This document shows positions 8,874-16,447 of a stretch of 44,805 nucleotides of DNA, piece by piece. Both the position numbers and the translations under genes were made by a program. A model generated the notes under the pieces. That model was not told the DNA's origin and ran no database searches. It saw nothing but the letters and a program-made list of their open reading frames with translations. Origin of the DNA: a virus. The DNA is taken from the IMG/VR virus record IMGVR_UViG_3300048838_001812, positions 1 to 44,805 of that record; one strand, given 5' to 3'. Each line of letters begins with the position of its first letter. The stretch's first letter is position 1.

Positions 8874-9455
8874 TCAAATGGGCGCGTCGATGGGTCGAAC
8901 GATTCGCCCGCGGATCGTGACTTGAGGCGCCTTGATCTCGACGGCGCCAACGGCGTGGATCAAAAGCGCGGTCGTCGCGTTCAGCGTGACCGTGTTGTCC
9001 TCGGCATCGAAGAGCAGATGATCGCCAGTCTTTTTGCTCGTCAGCTTCAGCTTGCGCCTGCCAGGCGTCTCATCGAGCTCGATGCGAAAGCTGGGCGTCG
9101 AGAGCACGCGATTGTCGGGCTGTGCCTGTGCCTCTTCTGGCAGCTCACTCTTGCCATTGGGCTTCGCAGCATGAGCTGACAGAAAGTGCGGGGCCTCGGG
9201 ACGCGCACCGCGGAAGAAAACCGCGACCTCAGCGCCCAGCTCAGGCACCGCATGAAATCCGCAGTCCTTCGACCCACCCCCCACCGTCCCGAGAGGCCAT
9301 GCCCACTCGCTGTGCGGCTCAATGAGCCCGGGGATGCAGACGCGTACGCGCCCCAGCCCTTCCGGGTCGTTGCGGTGTGTCACGTACCCAAGCTGCATTC
9401 CCATGAAGCGGGGATCTGGACCGCCGTCATCGTCGTCGAAGTGCGAGGCGCTCAT
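8874..9455 (-). CDS. V: Baseplate spike protein, gpV/gp5 OB-fold type
   Basis: A 193-residue puncturing-device protein. The N-terminal OB-fold signature is clear: [20 protein letters not shown] near residues 23-42 and [17 protein letters not shown] near 75-92. The C-terminal region ([20 protein letters not shown], then [13 protein letters not shown]) has the short alternating beta repeats of a trimeric spike helix. There is no lysozyme domain. It overlaps the hub gene gpD by ATGA. In the assembled baseplate this trimer sits under the hub and pierces the outer membrane. Confidence 0.85.
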   Translation of the reverse strand: MSASHFDDDDGGPDPRFMGMQLGYVTHRNDPEGLGRVRVCIPGLIEPHSEWAWPLGTVGGGSKDCGFHAVPELGAEVAVFFRGARPEAPHFLSAHAAKPNGKSELPEEAQAQPDNRVLSTPSFRIELDETPGRRKLKLTSKKTGDHLLFDAEDNTVTLNATTALLIHAVGAVEIKAPQVTIRGRIVRPIDAPI

Positions 9456-10723
9456 GAGCCGCCTCCACCTGACGCGACGCTCATGCTCATGTGCGCCTCT
9501 GGGTCTTCTCCGCCAAGAGCGCGGCCATCGCGCCGGAACTCCACGCGGGTCCCGCCTGTCTCGGGGTCGACCACGCGTACTTGCGTCAGCGCGCCGTCCT
9601 TACGTTTCTCCGCTCGGTTGGGGTCGCCCGCCTGGGGTCTCAAGGCGGAACCTGCGCGCCGGCCGAGCGCGTCACGTACGAGCTTCAGGTCGCAGACGTA
9701 CCCGCCGTCTCCGAGCGAGTGCCGCACCTCTCGCACGTAGTACTTGCCTGCGAACAGCGGAGGCAGACCGCGAAGCTCCACCAGGGCCTTGGCCCGAAGT
9801 GTTGGGTCGCCAACCACCTGAACACTCAGCTTCGCGGTCGGGCGCTCGGCGCGTTTGAATCGGTCCTCCGCTTCGGCAGCTGCATCAGGCCCGGAGCCAA
9901 CACGCACCGCCTCGCTCGCATTGCGTACTTCCATCGAGATGGCGCCCGTTTCGGGGTCCACAACGGCCACGCCTTCGCCGAGTGTGGTTCGTTTGGCGGT
10001 GTCGCTCGTCGCCGAGCCTTCATTCGTGGAGCGCGTCATCGGGTCGCGCGTACGCACAGAAACCTTACCAACGCGGCGCATGACGTCGCTCTCCACGCGC
10101 ACGGACAGCACGCGGGCGTCGCCGGCAGTGCGCCAGCCAAGCACGTGCGTAGGCGCTGCCTCGAGGCGTTCGCGATGGAAGTGAAAGCCCGTGTCGTCGA
10201 CGTAGAAGACGTAGCCCTCGCGCTTGGCAAGCCGGCGCAGGAGCGCCGCGTCCGTTTCGGCTGCTTGGCTCACGAGCTCGAGCGTGGCTTTCGTTGGCTC
10301 GATGTCGGCCGCCGCCTCGAAGCCGTGCTCGCTTGCGATTGCGAGGGCGATGTCGCTCGCGCGGGCGTTCTCGAATCTTCGAGTCCGTTCGTGACGATGC
10401 ATCAACAGGCTCAGTGCGTACGCTTCGAGCGTGAGCACCTCGAAGCCCTTCACGCGTTGCACCACCGCGCGTCGCGGCGGGGTCATGCGCCCGCGGTAGC
10501 CCCAGGTGAGCTCGAGCAGCGCGCCTCCCAAGAGGTCCTCTCGACCAAAGAGCGACATGTCGCGGTTGTCGAGGTCGATCTCCACCTTGTCGGCGCGCTC
10601 TTCGGTGTCCTCGTAGCGCAACGCAAGCACACGACCATCAAGGCCCGCAGGGCGAGCGTCGCGGTCCTTCGGGTCGTCCAGAAGCCCGATACGAACACCG
10701 GCTGCACGGGAGTTGGGATTCAT
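9452..10723 (-). CDS. D: Baseplate hub, late control protein D-like
   Basis: A 423-residue hub protein of the gpD/T4 gp27/VgrG-N family. Family-like segments are LELTWGYRG (first barrel), the [16 protein letters not shown] helix, and [20 protein letters not shown], followed by beta strands and [20 protein letters not shown] near residue 330. The last 70 residues (after [13 protein letters not shown]) form a polar tail with [18 protein letters not shown], resembling a short additional beta repeat. It is coupled by ATGA overlaps to the LysM protein upstream and the spike downstream, the usual LysM-hub-spike order of contractile machines. Confidence 0.85.
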   Translation of the reverse strand: MNPNSRAAGVRIGLLDDPKDRDARPAGLDGRVLALRYEDTEERADKVEIDLDNRDMSLFGREDLLGGALLELTWGYRGRMTPPRRAVVQRVKGFEVLTLEAYALSLLMHRHERTRRFENARASDIALAIASEHGFEAAADIEPTKATLELVSQAAETDAALLRRLAKREGYVFYVDDTGFHFHRERLEAAPTHVLGWRTAGDARVLSVRVESDVMRRVGKVSVRTRDPMTRSTNEGSATSDTAKRTTLGEGVAVVDPETGAISMEVRNASEAVRVGSGPDAAAEAEDRFKRAERPTAKLSVQVVGDPTLRAKALVELRGLPPLFAGKYYVREVRHSLGDGGYVCDLKLVRDALGRRAGSALRPQAGDPNRAEKRKDGALTQVRVVDPETGGTRVEFRRDGRALGGEDPEAHMSMSVASGGGGS

Positions 10724-11058
10724 GCTCGCGCTCCGCGTGGGTCTCGCAGGATCACATCGGTCAAGACTCGTAGTGCGGGAACGACCACGACCGACGCGAC
10801 GGGCAGTGCCAGCGTTGGATCAATGATTGGCTCAGGTTGAAAGTCGGCGATGGCCCACCAATAGCCGCACGCGCGCGGTAGCGGAGCGAAGTACTGTCCG
10901 GCGAGGGAAAACAGAGTGTCTCCGAGCACAACCGTGTGCTCGCGATTGTCTTGATGCGCGACGTAGCTGTAGGGCTCGCGGTCGGTGAGATACATCGTGC
11001 CGAGGTCGTCCGTCTGCGCGTCGCAGAAGCTGTAGCGAGAGCCTACGTGCGGCGGCAT
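10720..11058 (-). CDS. LysM-domain tail protein (gpX/gp53-like)
   Basis: A 112-residue protein with one LysM domain: HTVVLGDTLFSLAGQYFAPL (about residues 41-60), followed by WWAIADFQPE and a hydrophobic PVASVVVVP strand. In contractile phages and injection systems a small LysM protein of this kind (gpX, gp53 or equivalent) staples wedge to hub. It overlaps the tube-initiator-like gene by TGATG and gpD by ATGA. Confidence 0.85.
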   Translation of the reverse strand: MPPHVGSRYSFCDAQTDDLGTMYLTDREPYSYVAHQDNREHTVVLGDTLFSLAGQYFAPLPRACGYWWAIADFQPEPIIDPTLALPVASVVVVPALRVLTDVILRDPRGARA

Positions 11059-11537
11059 CAGACAACTCCTCCGAGGGTTGGAAGTAGGACCTCTTCGAGC
11101 GTGCAGGTCGCGGTGTACATCAGCAGGTCTCCGTCAGCGCCGAACACTTGGTAGCGAAACTCAAGCTCCGACAGCACGCACTCCATGGACAGGACCTTGG
11201 GCCACACGAACAGGACCGTCGGAGGTGCGCTCGGGAGATCGACCTGCGCTGGCCGCGCAATCTTTCGAAGAAAGTCTCGGAATCGGATGATGTCCGGGTC
11301 GCTTGCAGGTTGCTTTCCGAGGCGCTTGTCGAGAACGAGTTCAAGGCTTGGAACTATACGGTTCGAGGTGGAGTCGTACTGAAGCATCTGATGCCCAACT
11401 CCCGGCACGGAGAGCCGTCGGTAGATGACCGAGAGCTTTTCGGTGAGGGTCTCCGGATTGATCAGGCACTCCATGCGCTCTTGCGTGTCGAGGTTGACGA
11501 GCGTGACGCGCGGCGATCGAGTCGCGAGGAAGTCCAT
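11058..11537 (-). CDS. Tail tube initiator / CIS tube-type protein
   Basis: A 159-residue protein resembling the N-terminal domain of the contractile-injection-system tube and hub-initiator proteins that accompany LysM proteins: an opening VTLVNLDTQERMECLINPET, a middle with SVPGVGHQMLQYDSTSN, and a VLFVWPKVLSMECVLSELEF strand pair followed by FGADGDLLMYTATCTLEEV. These proteins cap the hub and start tube polymerisation. It lies between the tape measure and LysM genes, the expected place. The assignment is by pattern and position. Confidence 0.75.
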   Translation of the reverse strand: MDFLATRSPRVTLVNLDTQERMECLINPETLTEKLSVIYRRLSVPGVGHQMLQYDSTSNRIVPSLELVLDKRLGKQPASDPDIIRFRDFLRKIARPAQVDLPSAPPTVLFVWPKVLSMECVLSELEFRYQVFGADGDLLMYTATCTLEEVLLPTLGGVV

Positions 11538-11545
11538 CGTCCACC

Positions 11546-13855
11546 TCAGAACGCAGGGAGCGGAGAGAAGGAGCGCGCCGCATCCGAGCGCGCACCCTGT
11601 CGCGTCACCCGCGCAAGCGTCTCGCCATCCGCAACCAGCGTCGCGGACACATGGATATCTTCCCGTCGCGCGCCCGCATCGGGGAGCGACATCAGCGCGC
11701 CTTCGAGCCGGTCCATCGCCCCTGTCCGCAGCTCGACCTCAGTGGCTGCCGGCATCGAACTCAGCGCTTCTGACGGTGATGATGCCGCGGTTCGAGATGC
11801 GCCTTGCGCCACCGCGACGTCGTATGAAGGTCTGAGCCATGGAGGCACGTAGCGCATGGCTTCGCCGACCGCGTCGACCGCGACACCGAGCTTCTCCGAC
11901 AACCAGCTGATTGCGTTGCTGATCGCAGAGACAATCGATGAAACTACGGACCACGCGAGGTTGAGGGTGCGAGCAGTCTCAGCGAACGTGTTGACGACGA
12001 CCGTCACGAGCGCGGTGAGCACCGCCGCGATGCCACCCACGACTCGTCCGACCACGAGCCCGAACGTTCGAAACCCCTCGCTTGGTAGATTGGCCACCGC
12101 AGAACCTATCGAACCGCCCGCCGCGCCGAAGGAGAAGCCGAGCTGCGCCAGACTTTGAGCGAGCGCTGCGAACACGGGCGCCGCGAACGTCAGCGCGTCT
12201 TGGATGCCCGCTTTAAATCCGTCCCACACCGCGCCCGCGCGATAGACGAGCTGCCACATGCGCGTCACGAACGCGAGCACGCCTTCGTTCTCTGCGCGCC
12301 CCAGTTCATCCATCACGGCGCCACTGAGCACACCGTCCTGCAGCAGCTGCGCGAGCCCGCGGAACGCGAGGGACACACGCTGTACTACACGGTCGACAAG
12401 GTCTCGGAAACCGCCGAGGTTCTTCTGGTACGCGAAGTAAAGGCTCGCGCCGACTGCCGTCAGAAGAGCGATTGCAGCGACGACCGGCAGCGCGGTCGCG
12501 GCAATACCTGCAAGGGTAAGGCCGAGGGCCTTCATGCCGATCACGGCGAGCGCGATCGAGGCCTTGGCTGCAATCACTCCGCCAACGATGGTAAGGAGCG
12601 TACCGATGAACAGGGTGGCTGCTGCGAATGCCTTCTTGAGTGGCGCCGGCATCGACCGGAAGACTTCGAGCACCACGTTGATGGCTGCGGTGACAGCGGC
12701 CACCACCGGCTTGAGTAGCGCCGCGAACGGTTCTCCCAACGTGATGCCCAGGGTCTGTAGAGAGCCCGCGAGCAGCTTCTTCTGCCCTTCGAAGGTGTCG
12801 AGCATCTTCTCGCGAAAACCGGCCGCTGTGCCTCCTGCTTGCTCGAACTGGGTGCGCAGGTGGGCAATAGCGTCGGCGCCGCGAAGGATCTCTCCCGTGC
12901 TGCCGGGCATACCGTTAGTGATTTGCGTCAGGATGGCGTTGACGCCGCCCAATGCTTCTCGCCCGAAGGCCTTCAGCAGAAATGCCGAGCGCTGCGCTTC
13001 GCTCATGCTCGCCAGGCGCGGTGCGAGGTCTCCGAGGACATCGAGGAAGTTACGAAACTGTCCCTGCGTGTTCACGACCTCTACGCCAAGGCCCTTGAGC
13101 CGCTTCTGGGCAGCGGGGTCTGCCATGCGCTCCATGGCGACCGCGACTGCGGTAGATGCGCGCTCGACGCCCGGAATGATGTTCTTCACGAGGCCAAGAG
13201 CGATCAGCGTCTCGGACAACGACTGTCCCAACGTCTGCGCGCCGCGTGATGCCGTGCCCAGCGCAAGCGGTAGCTCGCTCGCATTGAGCGCGAACACGTT
13301 GACCGCTTGCAGCATGCGGTCGACCGCAATGCCCGCGTCGTCGGCCGAGATGCCGAACGCCTTCATCGCCTGCGCTGCCAGGCCTGCGGCCGCTTGGGGC
13401 GACAGCTCGCCGAGGGAGCCCCCTGCGAGGTCCAAGACGGGCATCAGGAGCGCAATCGACTCCTTGGCCGTAAAGCCCGCCTGGGCGAGCTCACGCAGGC
13501 CCAGGGTCGCCTCCGTGGGCGAGAACTGCGTTGCGATGCCCGCCTGGATGGCGGCGTTGCGCAGGGCGTCGAGCTCCGCCGCCGAAGCGCCCGAGATGGC
13601 GCCCACCGCCGCGATGGCGCTCTCGAACTTCCCGGCGACGTTGGCCAAGGCAAAGCTCGCCGCCAGTGTGACGGCGCCCGCCGTGGCGATCGCTAGCCCC
13701 GCCCCCATTTCTCCAAAGGCCGAGCGCATGCGCTCTTCGCCGCCGGTGACGGCATCGTCGAGGCTTCGGAAGTGGCGCTCGACGCGGGCCATCGTGCCGG
13801 ACGCGAGGTCGCGCGCGGTAAACACGAAGCCCATCCCGAGCGAGCCATTGAGCAC
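11546..13855 (-). CDS. Tail tape measure protein, TP901 type
   Basis: A 769-residue tape measure. The first 330 residues match the TP901-type core: a GKFESAIAAVGAISGAS helix, the TQFSPTEATLGLRELAQAGF motif, LAGGSLGELSPQAAAGLAAQ, and MERMADPAAQKRLKGLGVEV. The centre holds long hydrophobic helices (TLFIGTLLTIVGGVIAAKAS, LPVVAAIALLTAVGASLYF) as usual for tape measures, which sit inside the tube and enter the host membrane. If about 1.5 angstrom per residue applies, 769 residues imply a tail of roughly 110 nm. It starts with GTG at 13855; ATG at 13834 is an alternative. It lies directly after the two chaperone frames. Confidence 0.9.
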   Translation of the reverse strand: MLNGSLGMGFVFTARDLASGTMARVERHFRSLDDAVTGGEERMRSAFGEMGAGLAIATAGAVTLAASFALANVAGKFESAIAAVGAISGASAAELDALRNAAIQAGIATQFSPTEATLGLRELAQAGFTAKESIALLMPVLDLAGGSLGELSPQAAAGLAAQAMKAFGISADDAGIAVDRMLQAVNVFALNASELPLALGTASRGAQTLGQSLSETLIALGLVKNIIPGVERASTAVAVAMERMADPAAQKRLKGLGVEVVNTQGQFRNFLDVLGDLAPRLASMSEAQRSAFLLKAFGREALGGVNAILTQITNGMPGSTGEILRGADAIAHLRTQFEQAGGTAAGFREKMLDTFEGQKKLLAGSLQTLGITLGEPFAALLKPVVAAVTAAINVVLEVFRSMPAPLKKAFAAATLFIGTLLTIVGGVIAAKASIALAVIGMKALGLTLAGIAATALPVVAAIALLTAVGASLYFAYQKNLGGFRDLVDRVVQRVSLAFRGLAQLLQDGVLSGAVMDELGRAENEGVLAFVTRMWQLVYRAGAVWDGFKAGIQDALTFAAPVFAALAQSLAQLGFSFGAAGGSIGSAVANLPSEGFRTFGLVVGRVVGGIAAVLTALVTVVVNTFAETARTLNLAWSVVSSIVSAISNAISWLSEKLGVAVDAVGEAMRYVPPWLRPSYDVAVAQGASRTAASSPSEALSSMPAATEVELRTGAMDRLEGALMSLPDAGARREDIHVSATLVADGETLARVTRQGARSDAARSFSPLPAF

Positions 13856-13861
13856 AGGGGC

Positions 13862-14161
13862 CTACTTCCTCTTCGCCGCCTTCTCGAGCGCGCGAGCCTC
13901 TTCCTTGCGTTGCGTGTTCACGCGCTCGTACAGCCAGTTGCGATCAGCGAGGTCGAGCTCAAGCGCGTCGGCCCAGGGCATCGCGAGCCCGGAGCCTCCG
14001 TGCTCATGCCAGCAGATCCGAAACATCACCTCGCGCCAGCCGTCGAGCTCGAGCGCAGGGAAGAGCTGCTCGACGCCGCGCTCGGCCTCTTCCTCTGCGG
14101 CAGGAAGAAGCCCTTCTCGAAAGGGAGCTCCACCGTGGTAAGGCCCAGGCAGTCGGGGCAT
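13862..14161 (-). CDS. Tail assembly chaperone, -1 frame extension (GT/E' analogue)
   Basis: An open frame lying in the -1 register of the preceding gene and overlapping its last 136 bp. It ends just before the tape measure. If made by a -1 shift at 14119-14125, only the residues after CCC-TTT are used: REGLLPAAEEEAERGVEQLF, then LDGWREVMFRICWHEHGG and a basic helical tail ending EEARALEKAAKRK. The codons before that point (MPRLPGPYHGG) lie inside the first chaperone. As in lambda G/GT and P2 E/E', the longer product would bind tube and tape measure. Independent initiation at ATG 14161 is possible, but I saw no good ribosome site. Confidence 0.65.
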   Translation of the reverse strand: MPRLPGPYHGGAPFREGLLPAAEEEAERGVEQLFPALELDGWREVMFRICWHEHGGSGLAMPWADALELDLADRNWLYERVNTQRKEEARALEKAAKRK

Positions 14162-14811
14162 TCCACCTCGATCTCCGTTTCCACACCGCAGTCGACGCGG
14201 TCGAACTCGCCGAGCAGGAAGGACACGTCGGCCATCTCGAGGTCCTCGAGAAAGCGCAGCTTGTCCTTCGTGTCCACGCCTTCGATGCTCTCGATGCGCA
14301 TCGCCAGCATGGTGGTAAGGGGGCGCTCGCCGGAAGCGCGGCGCTGTGCGCTCATCCGCCGCTCGTCGGCGCCTCGCAGCAAGCGGAACTCTAGCGCCCG
14401 GCCTGCTCTCGGCAGCGCCGTGCGAAACGTGCGGCCTGCGAGCAGAGCCGAGCGACTTTCGTCCGACAGCCGAGTCACGGGGAGGTCTCGAAGATCAAGC
14501 TCCCAGTCAATGCGAGACCGGCATTCGCGGTTCGAGCAGGTCACCCCAAACTCGTACATGGGACCGTAAGACACGGCGCGCACTTCAAGAAGCGCATACA
14601 ACCGGTCACCCACCAGCACCTCGGACCAGTTGGGCGCGGAAAGCCCAAAGCTGTACGGCCCCGGATCGAGCGTCTCCTCCCAGCACGCGCTGAGAATTTG
14701 CTCGACCTGTGCGCCGCTCTTCGCGAGCTTACGGTCCGCGAGGATGCGCTCCTCGCGTGCCTTCATGCCGCGAACGCGCCCAGACAGCCCCGAAGGGCAC
14801 GTGATCTCCAT
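14026..14811 (-). CDS. Tail assembly chaperone (G/E analogue) with zinc-type cysteine pairs
   Basis: A protein of about 261 residues between the tube and the tape measure, resembling T4-type baseplate/tail chaperone proteins: a VLVGDRLYALLEVRAVSYGP segment, a cysteine set CSNRECRSR, and a second CPDC near the C-terminus (VECPDCLGLTTVELPF), together like a zinc ribbon. RIESIEGVDTKDKLRFLEDL is also typical. The zero-frame ending after LPFEKGFF (serine/arginine-rich) looks like non-selected sequence, which supports a programmed -1 shift there. ATG 14811 has GGAG upstream; GTG 14817 overlaps the tube stop. Confidence 0.75.
   Translation of the reverse strand: MEITCPSGLSGRVRGMKAREERILADRKLAKSGAQVEQILSACWEETLDPGPYSFGLSAPNWSEVLVGDRLYALLEVRAVSYGPMYEFGVTCSNRECRSRIDWELDLRDLPVTRLSDESRSALLAGRTFRTALPRAGRALEFRLLRGADERRMSAQRRASGERPLTTMLAMRIESIEGVDTKDKLRFLEDLEMADVSFLLGEFDRVDCGVETEIEVECPDCLGLTTVELPFEKGFFLPQRKRPSAASSSSSLRSSSTAGAR
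14119..14125 (-). other. Candidate -1 ribosomal frameshift site C CCT TTC
   Basis: On the minus strand the zero-frame codons CTC-CCT-TTC contain C CCT TTC, an exact X-XXY-YYZ heptamer. Slipping by -1 gives CCC-TTT and joins the first chaperone to the downstream frame. About 25 nt below it, GGAAGAG and CTCTTCC (7 bp, 21-nt loop) could form a stimulatory stem. Position, frame and gene order all fit the known tail-chaperone recoding of contractile and siphophages. Confidence 0.65.
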
Positions 14812-14813
14812 CG

Positions 14814-15275
14814 TCACTGCTCCAAGGTGAAATAGTCATAAACGAGCGTCACCGACTCGATCACGACGTCGTCCGAGTCGTTGTCCCACTCGCCGGCCAC
14901 GAACTTCGAAGGCCAGGCGTTGAAGAGCGTCCAGCGCCTGAGCGTCTCCCCGTCGCGATCGAGCTGCACGATGTCGACCGAGCGCTTGTAGGCTGCGTCC
15001 GTCAGTCCGCGTCCGCTCGCGGCGTTCGCCACCTCCAGAAACCAATCGTAGAGGTCGCGGTCCTTCGTTGCGCCACGCTGCAGATCGACGTCCGAGAAGG
15101 TCAATCGCCCGGGCGCCTTGAATGGCACGAGCGCGCCGCCCTCCCAATGCGTCACGACGGCGGCCTCTACCGAGAGCTCCCCGCAGGAGGCGAACGACGC
15201 GGAGCCGACGCCTGGAATCTCGCAAACAAAGGCGCTCTTATGATGGAAGGAGCGCGGCGCACCGATGATGGGCAT
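14814..15275 (-). CDS. Tail tube protein (gp19/FII type)
   Basis: A 153-residue tail tube subunit of the T4 gp19-like family: an N-terminal [20 protein letters not shown] strand, [20 protein letters not shown], then [20 protein letters not shown], and the ending [20 protein letters not shown], which is highly typical. The protein forms stacked hexameric rings inside the sheath. Sheath and tube are normally adjacent; here they are separated by the gene at 15279-16388. Confidence 0.9.
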   Translation of the reverse strand: MPIIGAPRSFHHKSAFVCEIPGVGSASFASCGELSVEAAVVTHWEGGALVPFKAPGRLTFSDVDLQRGATKDRDLYDWFLEVANAASGRGLTDAAYKRSVDIVQLDRDGETLRRWTLFNAWPSKFVAGEWDNDSDDVVIESVTLVYDYFTLEQ

Positions 15276-15278
15276 GCG

Positions 15279-16388
15279 TCACTCCGGTTCTTGCGGCGCC
15301 GCCTCGGTGCTGCACACGAACAGGCGCTTGTCACAGGAGGTCACGACCTTGGCCGCGCCGCTCAGGGCGGTGGTCAGGTCGCTCACGGCACCGCCGACGA
15401 TCTCCGAAACCTTCCCGAGCGGCGCCACCGCAGCGTCGAAGGCATCCGCGACTTCGCCGATCACACCATCCATCACGGGCGCGAGCACCACAGCATCGAC
15501 CGATTCACGAACGGCTTCGTGACTGAAGATTTCGCCGAGCGTCTTTTCCTCCGTCGCGCAGGCGCCAAGGACACCGACGACGCTCTCGCGGTCTTCAAAC
15601 ACCTCCCGCCAAATGCGGAAGATTTCGAGCGAGCGCGCTGCGTGGCACTTGATGGCGGCACCTACGCAGTCCTCGCCAAAGCGAGCCACGGAAGAACGCG
15701 CCGTAGCCCGCAGGTAGTGATGCTGAGGCAACGCGCTGTTGGCCACATCGTTTGAGTGCTCGATGTACACAACGCGCTCTGGGTCGAGCTTGTCTTTCAC
15801 GAGCTCCGCGAAGCTCTTGACGTATGCGTCATCGGCCCAGTGCGGCATGCAGAACCAGGGATCGAGCCCCGTTTGATTCGCGACATCCACCATCACTTCG
15901 ATGGGCACGCCCTGGGTTGCATCGACGTCTTGATCTGTGGGTTTCGGTCGCTGCTCCCAGCTGGCGGGAGGTGCCGAGTCGATGCGCTGCCAGAGCGCAA
16001 AGCGCACGATACCTGAGCTCGAAAGTGACTTGAGAAAGAGCGGCGAGTCGATCTTACTCAGTAGAGCGCGCATCGAGAGCTTAGTGCTCCAGTCGATGAC
16101 ACCGCTGAGGGTTGCCACCATCCTTGCATAGGCCTTGACGGCCCGAGCAGAGAGTAAGCCCGTCGCGGGCGGGCTCTTGGCCTTCGCCGTCGCCTCTCTG
16201 CGTGTCGGTGACGGCACGATACGCAGCACGGGAGGCCTCGATGGGCTGGGCGGCGGACTGGATGGTTCGGGGCTGGGCGAAGGCGCGTCCCAGCAACCGT
16301 CACAGGTGCGGCACAGCGTCCATTGCCGGAACAGAAAGAGCCAAAACGCGCACATCGCGCCGCGCGCCTTTTTCATCACGTTGAACAC
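15279..16388 (-). CDS. Glycoside-hydrolase-like protein inserted between sheath and tube
   Basis: A 369-residue protein starting at GTG with a strong AGGAGGT site. Residues about 1-24 are hydrophobic and Cys-rich (MCAFWLFLF, CRTCDGC), followed by a proline/serine linker. Residues about 125-290 resemble a family of glycoside-hydrolase/cellulose-binding TIM-barrel proteins: GVPIEVMVDVANQTGLDPWF, PHWADDAYVKSFAELVKDKL, then VVYIEHSNDVAN, where family members usually read Y-x-E-x-S-N-E-V-W-N. The usual Glu after Asn is Asp (N213-D214) and the Trp is missing, so catalysis may be impaired. The last 80 residues are helical and unassigned. This is a non-canonical insertion between tail genes. The family call is by eye and moderate. 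Confidence 0.6.
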   Translation of the reverse strand: MFNVMKKARGAMCAFWLFLFRQWTLCRTCDGCWDAPSPSPEPSSPPPSPSRPPVLRIVPSPTRREATAKAKSPPATGLLSARAVKAYARMVATLSGVIDWSTKLSMRALLSKIDSPLFLKSLSSSGIVRFALWQRIDSAPPASWEQRPKPTDQDVDATQGVPIEVMVDVANQTGLDPWFCMPHWADDAYVKSFAELVKDKLDPERVVYIEHSNDVANSALPQHHYLRATARSSVARFGEDCVGAAIKCHAARSLEIFRIWREVFEDRESVVGVLGACATEEKTLGEIFSHEAVRESVDAVVLAPVMDGVIGEVADAFDAAVAPLGKVSEIVGGAVSDLTTALSGAAKVVTSCDKRLFVCSTEAAPQEPE

Positions 16389-16400
16389 GCAAACCTCCTG

Positions 16401-16417
16401 CCCACCTGGTCGGTGGG
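16401..16417. promoter_or_regulatory. Leader hairpin before the glycoside-hydrolase-like gene
   Basis: CCCACC and GGTGGG form a 6-bp perfect stem with a 5-nt loop, 12 bases upstream of the GTG and immediately before its AGGAGG site. No U-run follows on either strand, so it is not a typical terminator. It could limit read-through or shape ribosome access between sheath and the next gene. Confidence 0.4.
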
Positions 16418-16447
16418 AAAACTAGGGAACGAGAAGTTTCGGAGCCG

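Noticed and set aside
12534-14141. 535-residue plus-strand open frame
   Set aside because: Antisense to the tape measure and chaperones; serine/arginine-rich shadow with no motif.
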